A stretch of 64,000 nt of DNA from Dasypus novemcinctus (GCF_030445035.2 NC_080698.1:6000038-6064037); one strand, 5' to 3'. Shown: positions 31,738 to 42,893, counted from the stretch's first letter. Notes: generated from the sequence alone by a model not told the origin. Translations and numbers: made by a program.

Positions 31738-32050
31738 AGGTTGCCATACTGATGTGATATGAGGGCACTTTCGGGACTTGGAGTTGTCCTAGATGATATT
31801 GCAGGGACAGATGCTGGACATTATATATCCTGCCATAACCCACTGAAGGTACTGGGGGAGAGTGTGAACTACAGGGTAAACTATTATACACCTGGTGCAG
31901 CAGGGCTCCAAGATGTATTTTACAAATGCAATGAATGTGCCACGATGATGAAAGAGGGTGTTGACGTGAGAGGAGTGGGGTGAGGGGGGTGGGGGGTTAT
32001 GGGGACCTCATATTTTTTTAATGTAACATTTAAAAAAAATAAAAAATAAG
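31738..32050 (+). mobile_element. Lineage-specific L1 3' end (copy 2 of a tandem pair)
   Basis: Second copy in the same orientation, ending CATATTTTTTTAATGTAACATTT and an A-rich tail. It shares the 74-codon frame (31759-31983) with substitutions relative to copy 1. Two adjacent same-sense copies point to either independent insertion at a preferred site or a local duplication. Confidence 0.8.
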
Positions 32051-33010
32051 AAGCAAAACAAAAGAGTCATTCACCAGCCCTAGAAGCCTGCGGCTATTTC
32101 CCTCCTGGCTTCCTCTGCCACGGCCAGGCTCTGGCGTCCTGAATAAAATGCCCCCGAGGTCTGTGACCTCCACTCGGCTTTGCCTTTTACAACAGCGAGA
32201 GCGGTCCGCCGCCCTCAAGGGACTCAGGTGCCGTGGGATGCAAACAGGTGCAGAGGTGGGGTTCCCAAGAGCTTCGAAAGGCCACAGTGGCAGCGGGGGC
32301 CACGGGAAGCTTCCTGGAGGCGGTGGCGCCCGAGCTGAGTTTGGAGGGGACGGCACCAGAGCCGCCGGGAGCGGGAGGGGAAGTGAGGGGAGAGGGGGCT
32401 GGTGGGGTAAGGAGCCAACTCGCGGGGCTGCTGGGGCGTTGTCCTAGAAGCCCGGGCCCAAGCAGGACAGGGGCGAGAGGAGAGGTCTCAGGAAGCTGCG
32501 GCACTGCAGAGGGGCGTGGGTGGCGCGGGCCCGGGTGGGCAGTGTGGGAGAGGCAAGCAGGCAGCAATACTGGGGGACATTCTTGAGGGGCCTGGTAGAG
32601 TAGGGCCCCGAGGTCGGTCCTGTGTGGGACTGCGCTGATGGCGTCGGGCGTGATTGGCGGGCTTGGGACTTGGAGCTGAGATGGGGCCACGGGAAGGCTG
32701 GGGCGGGAGGACAGGACACTGGGCTCTATTTGGGGCATATCTAGTGTGGGGAGCTGGGGGGCCCCCAAGAGGCCGCATTCAAGGTACAGACCATCTCACG
32801 CTGCCTTATTCTCCAGAAGCAAGGATTTTATTTAATGCAAGTATTTGATTAAGGATGTGTTCCCCCGGGAGGGCAATAGGAGGTAGGGGCGGCAGGGGTG
32901 GAGGCCAGCAAGAGAGGGGGCTCAGCCCGAGCCGCCACGGAGCCCGGGGTGCCTCAGTGTAGACCCAGCCTGGGCGGGAATCCGGGCGCCCCACGCTTGC
33001 ACGATTACAG
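32051..33010. other. GC-rich unique sequence
   Basis: GC-rich with overlapping frames on both strands. CpGs are moderately frequent at 32150-32460. No gene recognised. Confidence 0.4.
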
Positions 33011-33012
33011 CC

Positions 33013-33465
33013 TGTAGCAGTTTGATATAATTGATGAATTCCAAAAAGAAATATTGGATTATGCTTGTAATCTGGTCTGTACCTGGGCATGACTGAGTTA
33101 TAATTAGGGCGTTGCGTCTCCACTCACCAAGGGGTGGGGACAGATAAAAGGCATGGCAAGGGACAGAGTTGGGGATTGCTGATGTTAGAGTTTGATGCTG
33201 AAGACCCAGGAAGTCAGCACCCAGAGGAAAGAAGCCAGCCCCAGGAAGGAGCCTTGAACTCAGAGAAAAGCAAGCCCCAGGAACATGGGAACCCAGGAAG
33301 CCTGAACCCTCGCAGACGTCAGCAGCCATCTTACTCCAAATAGACCTTGGTGAGGGAAGTAACTTACACTTTATGGCCTGGTCTCTGTAAGCTCCTACCC
33401 CAAATAAATACCCTTTAAAAAACCAACCAATTTCTGGCATTTTTCATCAGCACCCCTTTGCATCA
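33013..33465 (+). mobile_element. Solo LTR, same family (copy 3, 3' end altered)
   Basis: Starts TGTAGCAGTTTGATATAATTG. It carries the GATAAAAGGCATGGCAAGG block, GAACCCTCGCAGACGTCAGC and CCCAAATAAATACCC. The usual final GGCTGACTAATACA is missing; the sequence goes from CATCAGCACCCC to TTTGCATCAGCACAGG, so the 3' terminus has been lost or rearranged. The CACGTG box is also deleted in this copy. Confidence 0.75.
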
Positions 33466-33469
33466 GCAC

Positions 33470-34030
33470 AGGCCCTGGTGGCGGCTAGAAGCCTGGCCCC
33501 CGCAGGTGGGACTCAGGCTGGGGGGGCCCCGTGCCCGCTGTGCACAGGCTGTCCTCGGCCCTCACCACTTCAGCACCTTTGCAGGAGGGGGCGTCCAGTG
33601 CAGGGAGGGTAGGTCCCCCCCGGAACGCAGCTAGGAAGTGCCGGCGGGGAGCCCTGGGCCCAGAGCTGTCGGTTTCCACGCTGCTTCACAGCTGCCATTT
33701 AAAAAGAGGGCCACAGCCAGGGCTAATGCCCGGCCGGCTGCGTGGTGACCGCTCTGCCCCCACAGCAGTCCCTGAGTGATTGCCCCTTACCCAGGAGGGA
33801 ACAGAGGCCCCGGGTGCCACCTGCCCACCGCCACGCTGCTGGCAAGCCAAAAACCAGGGCCGCCTGGCGCCAGATCCCTCGGCCAGCCATAGGGCCCGCA
33901 TGTCGCAGAAAGCTGGAGTGAGGCCAGGGAGGATGGGACGGGTTTGTTGGGGTCACCTTATCTCTTCTGGCAGGAAAGACCAGAGCAGGCACTGCACGAG
34001 GCTGCCCCCCTCCACCCCCACCCTGGCTGG
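33470..34030. other. Unique sequence
   Basis: GC-rich intergenic DNA, no gene recognised. Confidence 0.4.
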
Positions 34031-34190
34031 TTCCCTCGGGAGCAATTCCTAAAAGGGTAATTTTATGAACAGTGCTGAGAGGCTGATGGTGGCAATAAAT
34101 TACCATGATAAAAGGAATTATTCCATGCTTTCTGTGTTCTGGGGCCCAGAAGAATGCGGCAAAGACAGGTTGAGTAGAATATTCTGTGTG
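34031..34190. promoter_or_regulatory. Candidate conserved non-coding element
   Basis: An AT-rich, motif-dense stretch (GGGTAATTTTATGAACAGTGC, GGCAATAAATTACCATGATAAAAGG) lies between GC-rich DNA and the TG array. No transposon is recognised. Confidence 0.25.
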
Positions 34191-34195
34191 GGTTA

Positions 34196-34760
34196 AGAGT
34201 GGAGGTGCCCATGGAGTGTGTGTGCAAGTGTGAGCGTGTGTGAATGAGTGTGCGAGTGTGAGTGTGTGACTGAGCATGTAGCTGTATGTGAATGAGTGTG
34301 AGTGGGTGTGAATATGAGACTGTGAACGTGAGTGTGCACTAGTGGGTGTGAGTGCACCAGTGTGAGTGCATGTGAGAGTGAGTGTGCAAGTGGGTGCAAG
34401 GGTGTGAATGTGAGTGGGTGTGTGCGAGTGTGGATGTGTGAGCGTGCTGGTGTGACTGGCTGAATATGTGTGTGAATGTGTGTGGGAGTGGGTGTGAATG
34501 TGAGACTGAGCGTGAATGTGTGTGCACAGTGGGTGCGTGAATGTGAGCACGCAAGTGTGAATGTGTGCACGTGCGCCCGAGTGGGTGTGAGAGTGAGTGT
34601 GAATGAGTGTGAGTGTGTGCCTGTGTGCAAGTGGATGCAAGTGTACATGAGTGTGAATGTGTGTGAGTGTGCAAGTGTGTGAGTGCGTGTGTGGATGTGC
34701 CTGTGTGGGAGTGGATGTGCGTGTGTGGGGGGAGTGGGGAGTGTGTGGGAGTGGGCGTGG
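34196..34760. repeat. Degenerate TG-rich tandem array (GTGTGAGTGTGAATG type)
   Basis: About 560 bases of alternating purine-pyrimidine TG units interspersed with GA and AA variants, most regular from 34200 to 34690. It has Z-DNA-forming potential. The His/Thr-rich and Cys/Val-rich frames across it on either strand are low-complexity artefacts. Confidence 0.95.
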
Positions 34761-34764
34761 GTTG

Positions 34765-36655
34765 AAGTCCGTCCCGGGGTGCTGGTGGGGGGGCCCGCCC
34801 TCCGTCTCCTGCGCCCCCTGCTTCTCCCCACTTCTAAGACGCTGTCGTTCTACCGCCCGTGTTTGTGCTCTGACCGCAGGGCGTTGCTGTTGTGGCCCCA
34901 GGAGGAGACAGAAGGCGCCCTGGTGTCTCCTCCCTGGTTGGTTGTGCGTGCACTTCCCTTCCCCTCCCTCTTCCAGAAGGCCCGGCCCGGTGCTTCTGTG
35001 CTGGGTGGAGCCCAGGTGGCCTGCACTTGGCCTTGCTTCTCGCTCCGCTCTGGAGGACGTGAGCTGGGGGGGCTGGTGCTGGGGGAGGGGAGGGGGCAGG
35101 GAAGGGGCCACTGCCCGGGTGGGGAGCAGGGGGGGATGGAGGGCGGGCAGGAGACGGGTCAGCCCTCATGGGACGGAGCCCACCCTGGGTAGGCATTTCC
35201 CCAGGGAGGGGCAGGGCCTGGGGTGGGGAGCTGCGGGGGGCGTTTGGGGAGCTGAACTCAGGCCTTGGGGCAGCCATGGGAGAACGCCAAGACCCCCGTG
35301 GTGCTTGGGAGACTGGCCGCTTTTCTGGGCACGGCCCGAGTTCTGGTTCTTGTGGGGCTGGGGCAGGGCCCGTCCTCCCCCAGGGGCTGAGCTGGCGTTT
35401 TCCAGCAGCCCGGCCGGGGGGGGGGCAAGCATTTCCTCCGGTTAGAGGCCGTGCCCTCTGCCTCTGCTGGCACGCTGCGTCTTGGCTGCGATTTGCACCC
35501 GCCCTCCGTTTCTGCCGTGTGAGCTGAGGGCACGAGGGGCTGACCTCAGCAAGACCCGCCAGCGGCCCACGGCGATGGGGCCTGCGCGCGGGACTGGGTG
35601 GGGCGCAGAGGGTGGGAGCAGGAGCTTGGAGGTATCAGGTGGCCTTCCTGTCAAGGCAGCATGGGGAGCTCCTGAGATCCGGGTCCCCGGAGGAAGCAGA
35701 CAAAGCCACGGGGACCACGGCTTGCCTCTGGGCAGCCCCCGGTGCTTCCAAGGCAGGGTTTCCTGGCAGGAGAGGGACTCCCGGACATCTGGCACTGGCC
35801 AGGGAAGGAAGGTGGTCTTGTCCATGGGACCGAGCCATGCCTTCCTGAGAGGGCAGGAGCCGCCTGCAGCAGAAAGCTCCCAGGCTCTAGCCGGAGCTCC
35901 TGCCTCATCTGCTGCGCCTGGGACCAGCTCTCCTGGTGCGGGCGGGAGGCCTGCTCTGTGATCCTCGGGGAGAGGGCGTTCATCTAGTCCTTGGTGGTGG
36001 AGGAGCTGGCCGGGATGGGCGCCATGGGAGAGCTAGAGTGAGCACTGCCTGCGCGGGGCAAGAGGGATTGGCACGAGGGCCAGGTGGGAGCTTGGAGGAC
36101 CTCCTGGGAGCCCATGATTGGCCTGGACCCAAGAGAGGCCTGATGGGGGTCTGAGGGCACCCAGTGGGCAGGGCATGTGCTCTGGCGAGGTCGAAGCAAA
36201 GCATCTCTGTTTCCCAGAAGAACACATTCCAGGGCACCCCGACTTACCCAGCTGATGTGATTTTTGAAACATTTGGTTGGAGCAAACACATTCACAACTG
36301 AACACACCCAAGGAACCAGTGCCCAGATAGAGAGAGAGGGGCTGCCAGAAGTCCCTTCTTGCCTCTTTCCTTCCCTACCTCCCCAGAGATAACCCTCTCC
36401 TGACTTGCAGCAACATAGATCAGCTTTGCCTGCTTCCGAGGAAATGTCAAAGGGTTATGTCATCTTCCTAGAGAAGGTCTAGTGACGGGGAGGCCACGGC
36501 GGTGCTGTCCTCGTGGAGGAAGCAAATGAGGCCCTTGCTGCCGAGATGGGGGCAAATGTCGCTCTCCAGTCCCCTCTGCTGACAGCCAGGCCCCGCTGGG
36601 CTGGAGAGCCTTGTGGTGGTGTGGAGGCGAGGAGGAGCCGTGGGTTAAAAAGGAA
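34765..36655. other. GC-rich unique sequence, no gene recognised
   Basis: Long overlapping frames (up to about 260 codons on the plus strand) arise from the GC-rich composition and from the adjoining TG array. No domain, signal peptide or splice-bounded exon is recognised. Confidence 0.4.
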
Positions 36656-36657
36656 GA

Positions 36658-36820
36658 GAACTGTGACCTTGGGCAAGTGCCTTAAAAACCGCAAGCCTCT
36701 GCTTATTTTATCTATAAAATGGAGGATGGTAATGATTTCAAATGCACAGCTTTTCTGGGAGTATTAAAGGAAATAAAGCCTTTAAACCACGCAGCCTAGT
36801 ACTGAACACATCTTAAATAT
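36658..36820 (+). mobile_element. MIR element
   Basis: AACTGTGACCTTGGGCAAGTGCC, TTATTTTATCTATAAAATGGAGGATGG and GTATTAAAGGAAATAAAGC follow the MIR consensus in order. Confidence 0.8.
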
Positions 36821-36835
36821 TCAATCAAATGGCGC

Positions 36836-36873
<38 letters not shown>
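36836..36873. repeat. (ATC)n trinucleotide microsatellite
   Basis: About twelve uninterrupted ATC units. It encodes poly-Ser or poly-Asp in chance frames. Confidence 0.95.
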
Positions 36874-36877
<4 letters not shown>

Positions 36878-36879
36878 TT

Positions 36880-37630
36880 GCCATCGAGAGTTTGGGACTA
36901 TATACTTGGTTAAAATGTGCCCATTTGGCCTTAGCCAGAGAAGTAACAAATGACTTTATTAAATATACTTTGAGCCAGATGGGCTTCTCTTTTCTGGAAA
37001 TTTCTCTAGGACCACAAGGGGCCATGACCATGAAAATAAGTTCTTGGGACGTGAAGGTGTGAGAGCCGTTTAGGTCCAGGTCTAGGGCTGCTTAAATACA
37101 AAGGTGAGAATTCCGTGCTGGCCTGCTCAGGGCTCACAAATTGGAAGCAGAGGGCATTTTCTTAAAAATAAGAGTCCTCTTCTAATAACACAAAGAAATG
37201 TAATGGAGTCAAGCCAGAATCCAGGATTTTGTAAAATTGAGAAGAGAAGAAAACCTTCCCCACAGCTGGAAATTTCAATGACGACATCTCCAGACTCTCT
37301 ATTTTCTTGGATTTTGATGGAATCAGGGCAAGTTGGATCAAGGATGAAGGTAGTTTCGTAGGAAACTCAAGGTCACCCTTTCATATTCCACACTATAAGG
37401 TGAAGGGAAATTTGAACCCATCCAAATGGCAGGCTTTGGGCTAGTGTCCAGTATTAGCTGGATTATGTCCCTAAAAAATATCCTTGAGCCTATAGTTGTT
37501 CATCTCAGAGCTTTTATAGTCTACAAGAATATCTGATTCCTTCATTTGAGTCACAGGTACCTTATATGTGACATTCAGGGTAGTATTGTGTCCATTTAAC
37601 AGTCACATTGTTGAAGACATTCATTTTACT
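36880..37630. other. Unassigned sequence
   Basis: Moderately AT-rich with no recognised gene. 37440-37630 may be old repeat. Confidence 0.35.
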
Positions 37631-37634
37631 CCTT

Positions 37635-38690
37635 CCTCATTTTTTAAACTTTATTTCAAATTAGAAAAATAAAATACAGACTCAACAAGTCTCAAGTAAC
37701 TCAACAAGTTATGAAAGCATTAGTCCTAAAAAGTTCTTTTTCAGACACTTTTATCTCATCTAATTCCAACAGCAAACTCAGTTGTTCCTCTAATGTTCAG
37801 AAAGATACACAGATGAGCACAGATTAGTCAAATGACAGAGTTCTCCTTACTAATGAAAAAAATGAAGAAAAGGAAAAGGTGCTTAATCATATTCATATCT
37901 CATGAACCAAACCCCCAACTTTTTAACCTTTAACATTAATATATCACCTTCTTTGCTTTTGCTAGAAAAACGTTACAATATTGTTAACTATAGTCTATAA
38001 ATTACATTATTTTCCCCAAGTATCACCACACTGTTAACAACTTGTAGTAGAAGAACATTCCTGTATTTATTTTATTAACCCCAGCCCTCATCTACCACTA
38101 AAATCACTGTTCCCCATTCCCTGTATTATCCTCCAGCTGTCCTCCAGCTAACAGTAACCTCCCTAGACACTTGTTTCAGCCACACTCACACCCATAAATC
38201 AAGTGTGTTACACTCATTACACTGTGCTACCATCAACTCCATCCATTACCATATGTTTACAACTGATCTTACTAAGCCTTCTCCATACATCCAGCATCAG
38301 CTTCCCCTTTCAACACACATTTTGTCTCCCACCAGCCTACACTTCATAGTCCGACTCCATAAACTTTATCGTATCTAGTTCATAGTGATGGGACCATAGG
38401 GTATTCGTCCTTTTGTATCTGGCTTATTTCCCTCAACATAATATCCTCAAGGTTCCTCCATGTTGTCAGGTGCTTCCCCCGTTGATTTCTTCTTACAGCT
38501 GAATAGTATTCCATTGTACGTATATATCACACCTTGTATCCATTCATCAATTGACAGACACTGAGGCCGTTTCCATCTTTTAGCAATTGTGAATAATGCA
38601 GCTAAAACATCGGTGTGCAAATAGCTGTTCATATCCCCACTTTCAGTTCTTCTGAATATATTCACAGTAGCAGGATTGCCGGATCATTTC
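37635..38690 (-). mobile_element. Antisense L1 3' region, lineage type
   Basis: T-rich left end, then CTATAGTCTATAAATTACATT, ATCAACTCCATCCATTACCA, CTGAATAGTATTCCATTGTACG and GCAATTGTGAATAATGCAGC, which are the ordered landmarks of an antisense L1 3' end. The right end is cut by the SINE at 38700. Confidence 0.85.
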
Positions 38691-38700
38691 TTTCTACATT

Positions 38701-39104
38701 TTTTTTTTTTAAGATTTATTGTATTTATTTCTCTCCCCATCGCCCCCGTTGTCTGCTCTCTCTGTCCATTCACTGTGTGTTGTGTCCGCTTGCATTATCC
38801 GGCGGCACTGGGAAACTGTGTCTCTTTTTTGTTGCGTCATCTTGCTGCGTCAGCTCTCCGTGTGTGCGGCGCCAATCCCAGGCAGGCTGTACTTTTTTCA
38901 CGCGGGGCGGTGCTCCTTGCAGGGTGCACTCCTTGCACCTGGGGCTCCCCTACGCGGGGGCGCCCCTGCGTGGCACGGCACTCCTTGTGTGTGGCAGCAC
39001 TGTGTGTGGGCCAGCTCCACACGGTCAGGAGGCCCTGGGGATCAAACCTCGGACCCTCCATATGGTAGACGGATGCTCTATCTGTTGAGCCACGTCCGCT
39101 TCCC
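38701..39104 (-). mobile_element. Long DAS-type SINE inserted in L1, antisense
   Basis: T-run and tail block at the left, tRNA-like head (GAGCCACGTCCGCTTCCC) at the right. The flanks TTCTTTCTACATTTTT (38689-) and TTCTTTCTGCATTTTT (39105-) are target duplications with one mismatch. Confidence 0.9.
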
Positions 39105-39148
39105 TTCTTTCTGCATTTTTAACCAAACTTCAATTTTGTTTTGGTATC

Positions 39149-39318
39149 TGTGACAGTTTGATGCTGGATGGGACCTAGAAAATCATGTCCTTATAGCTCT
39201 CCATGCCTGTGGGGGTGAACCTATTGTGAGCGGGACCTTTTGATTACATTACTTCTGGGTGGATCCTGATTCTCTTACCGGAGTCCTTTATAAACGGGAT
39301 AAACATGGAGAGAGAAAA
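39149..39318 (+). mobile_element. LTR fragment (MaLR-like, distinct subfamily)
   Basis: Begins TGTGACAGTTTGATGCTGG, with GAAAATCATGTCCTTATAGC and GGAGTCCTTTATAAACGGG. The sequence stops resembling an LTR near 39318, so only the 5' part remains. Related in layout to the longer copy at 48862-49440. Confidence 0.65.
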
Positions 39319-39321
39319 ACC

Positions 39322-39440
39322 ACACAGGAGCTGTGTGACCTCAGGTGAATCACTCGACTTCTCTGGGCCTCCACTGACTCATTTATCAATTGGTTGTGCA
39401 TATGATCTCAGACACCTCCTTAGCTCTCAAATGCTGTATT
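39322..39440 (+). mobile_element. MIR fragment
   Basis: GCTGTGTGACCTCAGGTGAATC, CGACTTCTCTGGGCCTC and GACTCATTTATCAATTGG are MIR landmarks. Confidence 0.75.
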
Positions 39441-39941
39441 ATTTCTCTCTTCTCAAAGAGGAAGGGATGAGGGCCAGGGCAAACACGCAAGTTCTCTTCA
39501 GTAAAATATATGAAAGGGGGACGTGCTGCCAGTCTCTGGCGTCTGCTGCAATGCTGTGGGCAGGCAGGAGTCACATGCACCCTCTTCCTTTCATCCTGCT
39601 CTGAGTGACGCGCTAATTGTACCTTTCTCCAGAACGCTGGGAATAAAGCCTGGCGAGGCATTGTCTGGGCTCCAAATTCCAGGAAATCCCGGGAGGCTCT
39701 GCTGCTCCCCCTGGACCACCTGGAAAGGAAGAAGAGCCCGGAGGGGGCTGGAAAGCCCTGCTGAGGCCGCGAGAGGGTTTTGAGTCACGGCTTCCTGGGC
39801 AGACTGTGTTCTTTCCCACGTAAAAGAAAGGCCTTTGGTCCTCGCAGACACCCTGCTCGTTAGGGGGTTCATGCCATGGGATCCAGCGTATCAGTCAGAA
39901 CAGGGCTTTTGGTTTACAGGGTAGCATAAGAGCTCAATAAC
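39441..39941. other. Unique sequence
   Basis: No gene or repeat recognised. Confidence 0.4.
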
Positions 39942-40361
39942 GGGAAGCGGACTTGGCCCAGTGGATAGGGCGTCCACCTACCACATGGGAGGTCCGCGGT
40001 TCCACCCCGGGCCTCCTTGACCCGTGTGCAGCTGGCCCATGCACAGTGCTGATGCGCGCAAGGAGTGCCCTGCCACGCAGGGGTGTCCCCCGCGTAGGGG
40101 AGTCTCATGCACAAGGAGTGCACCCGTAAGGAGAGCTGCCCAGCACAGGAGAAAGTGCAGTCTGCCCAGGAATGGCGCCGCACACACAGAGAGCTGACAC
40201 AAGATGACGCAACAAAAAGAGACACAGATTCCCCTGTGCCGCTGACAAGAACGCAAGTGGACACAGAAGAACACACAGCGAATGGACACAGAGAGCAGAC
40301 AATCGGGGGGGGGGGGGGAGAGGAAAGAAATAAATACAAAATAAATCTTGCAAAAAAAAAA
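39942..40361 (+). mobile_element. Long DAS-type SINE, sense
   Basis: Head GGGAAGCGGACTTGGCCCAG with A-box-like TGGCCCAGTGG and a B-box-like GGTTCCACCCC. The body is as in the other long copies, with an internal run of about 13 Gs (40305-40318) and an A-rich tail. Clean target duplications were not found. Confidence 0.85.
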
Positions 40362-41419
40362 GCGCGATGGCGTTTCGCTGCAGGGTTGTGAAGGGCTGGG
40401 AGGGATCCGGGTGGAATGGAGGGGAAAGCGGTGGCTGGAGAAGCCAGGGGAAGTCCAGGTCTGCGGGGCGTGCCAGCTTCAGGGCTGCGGGGCCAGGCCC
40501 CAGGTGTCACGCCCAGCTCCTCCAGGGCGCTGACTTGGGGACAGCAGAGCCCACTTCCCTGGTCCCGGGGAGGGGGGTGGCGGCAGGGGACGCCGCCTCC
40601 TTGCCGCCCACCCAGGTTCTCGCTTTCCCTCTGGGAAGAACAAGGATAACGAGGCGCTGAGGGGAGGCGGAGCCGGGGGGACCCGGGGCCCTGCGGGAGG
40701 ACGCTGGAGGGCGGGCGCCTTTCTGTCAAGCCGATGCCACGCGGGTTCACAGCGAGCAGACGGGAGGGGGGTGCCCTGCCTGCGGGAAAGGCAGCGACGA
40801 GGGGCAGGGCCGAGGGGCTCAGTCCCCCGTCTCCACCGGGGCGGGAATCGGACGGCAGGGGCGACGCCGTCGGCGCTCTCCCGGGAGGCGGCCTTCAGGG
40901 CTGGAGCCGTGGACGCCGGCTCTGCCCATTCGCCCCCGTCCAGAGGTGGGGTTCGCTTTCCCCTTGCCTTGAATCTGGGCGGGCTGGGGCGTGCTGGGGT
41001 GGCAGGGACGCTGGGCCCGTGGCAGGCCCGGCCCGTGGAGGGTGGCATCAGGCTGCGAGGCCGCCCGGGCTGCGCCGGAGGCCGCTGGAGAGATGCCCAG
41101 GGAGGGGTCGGGCAGCCCGACGTGAGCGGAGCCCTCGGACCTTGCGCCCCGTGCAGCCCCTGTCTGAATGCAGCTGAGCAGCCCCTGCCAGCGCCTTGGT
41201 GGGCTTTGCCCACCCAACCCCGTGAAATGGAAATCGCCCTGGCTTTGACCTACCATGTGCAGGCGTCGTTTGTCACGCAGCCAAGGAAAACTGAACATTT
41301 ACTGCGTATTTTTGACAGCTCTACTTAAGGGGCTCCCTTTTACTCCTGTTTTCTAAAATAGATATTTAATCACACGTAGGATTTGAAATTTATGAAATGA
41401 CTTTTTCTGCCTTTACTGC
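40362..41419. other. Orphan GC/CpG-rich region
   Basis: 40640-41110 carries many CG dinucleotides (for example CGGGCGCCTTTCTG, GGCGACGCCGTCGGCGCTC). Overlapping frames reach about 245 codons on both strands without recognisable domains. It could be a CpG island without a known gene. The 41200-41420 end is AT-richer and unremarkable. Confidence 0.4.
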
Positions 41420-41434
41420 AAAACTCATGTAGTT

Positions 41435-41762
41435 CATATGGGAGGTCCGCGGTTCAAACCCCGGGCCTCCTTGACCCGTGTGGAGCTGGCCATGCGCAGT
41501 GCTGATGCGCGCAAGGAGTGCCGTGCCACGCAGGGGTGTCCCCCGCGTGGGGGAGCCCCACGCGCAAGGAGTGCGCCCGTGAGGAAAGCCGCCCAGCGTG
41601 AAAAGAAAGAGCAGCCTGCCCAGGAATGGCACCGCCCACACTTCCCGTGCCGCTGACGACAACAGAAGCGGACAAAGAAACAAGACGCAGCAAATAGACA
41701 CCAAGAACAGACAACCGGGGGGGATTAAATAAATAAATAAATCTTTAAAAAAACAAAAACAA
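41435..41762 (+). mobile_element. 5'-truncated long DAS-type SINE with perfect 15-base target duplication
   Basis: The copy begins inside the tRNA-like head (CATATGGGAGGTCCGCGG) and so lacks the A box. It also lacks part of the body between CACCGCCCACAC and TTCCCGTGCCGCTGACG. AAAACTCATGTAGTT occurs at 41420-41434 and again at 41763-41777. This places both ends exactly and shows it inserted already truncated. Confidence 0.92.
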
Positions 41763-41805
41763 AAAACTCATGTAGTTATTTTCCCCCTTTAGTCCATTCA
41801 TCTTT

Positions 41806-42190
41806 TTTTTTATCCTCCCCTCCCCCCAGTTGTCTGTTCTCTGTGTCTATTTGCTGCGTCTTCTTTGTCCGCTTCTGTTGTTGTCAGTGGCACGGGAATC
41901 TGTGTTTCTTTTCATTGCGTCAACTTGTTGTGTCAGCTCTCCGTGTGTGCGGCACCATTCCTGGGCAGGCTGCACTTTATTTTGCGCTGGGCGGCTCTCC
42001 TTATGGGGTGCACTCCTTGCGTGTGGGGCTCCCCTATGTGGGGGACACTCCTGCGTGTCACAGCACTCATTGCGCGCATCAGCACTGCGCAAGGGCCAGC
42101 TGCACACGGGTCAAGGAGGCCCGGGGTTTGAACCGCGGACCTCCCATGTGGTAGACGGACGCCCTAACCACTGGGCCAAGTCCACTTCCC
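41806..42190 (-). mobile_element. Long DAS-type SINE, antisense, with perfect 16-base target duplication
   Basis: T-rich tail side at the left, tRNA-like head at the right (GGGCCAAGTCCACTTCCC). TAGTCCATTCATCTTT is at 41790-41805 and 42191-42206. It lies 28 bases after the duplication of the preceding SINE and in the opposite orientation. Confidence 0.95.
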
Positions 42191-42358
42191 TAGTCCATTC
42201 ATCTTTAATTTGCACTAGATATGTTTTGTAGTTTAGTTTTCAGTGTAGGTCTTGCACATCTAACATTAAATTCATTCCTAAATAGATTATGTTACTTGAT
42301 GCTATTATAAATGGTAGATTTTAAATTTAAAAATATTTTCAAATTGTGACAGTGTATA

Positions 42359-42893
42359 CATAGCAGTTTGATATTATTGATGAATTCCAAGAAGAAATAT
42401 TGGATTATGTTTGTAAACTGGTCTTTTCCTCTGGGTGTGATTAATTATGATTAGGGCTTTGATCGGGTCATGTCAGTAGGAGAGAAAACAACATGGCAGA
42501 AGAGTTAGTTGGAGTTTTTTGAACTGGAGCCCAGGAAGTGAACACACAGGAGAAGAACACGGAGGAATAGAGATGGCCCCTTAGACATGGCAGAGGCCCT
42601 GGGCAGACAGACCGAGCCGGTTGCCTGATGGTCTACAGCTGGCCTTCTGGGGACAGCAGGGCACTAACTCAGAGAGAACCAAGCCCTGGGAAGAGAGGAA
42701 GCCAGGAAACCTGAGCCCTGGCAGACGTCAGCAGCCATCTGACCCCAACACGCGGCAACAGACTTTGGTGAGGGAAGTAACTTATGCTTTACGGCCTGGT
42801 ATCTGTAAGCTCCTACCCCAAATAAATACTCTTTATAAAAGCCAACAGATTTCTGGTATTTTGCATCAGCACCTCTTTTGGCTGACTAATACA
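42359..42893 (+). mobile_element. Solo LTR, same family (copy 4), nested in L1
   Basis: Starts CATAGCAGTTTGATATTATTG, with the initial TG mutated to CA, and ends TTGGCTGACTAATACA. Near-duplications GTATA (42354-42358) and ATATA (42894-42898) flank it. The E-box position reads CACGCGGCAAC instead of CACGTGGAAAT. Confidence 0.85.

Noticed and set aside
33723-35111. 462-codon His/Thr-rich minus-strand frame
   Set aside because: Its core is the TG-rich tandem array, and the flanks are unrelated GC-rich sequence.
36829-37062. 77-codon plus-strand frame with poly-Ser and a minus frame with poly-Asp
   Set aside because: Both are produced by the (ATC)n microsatellite.
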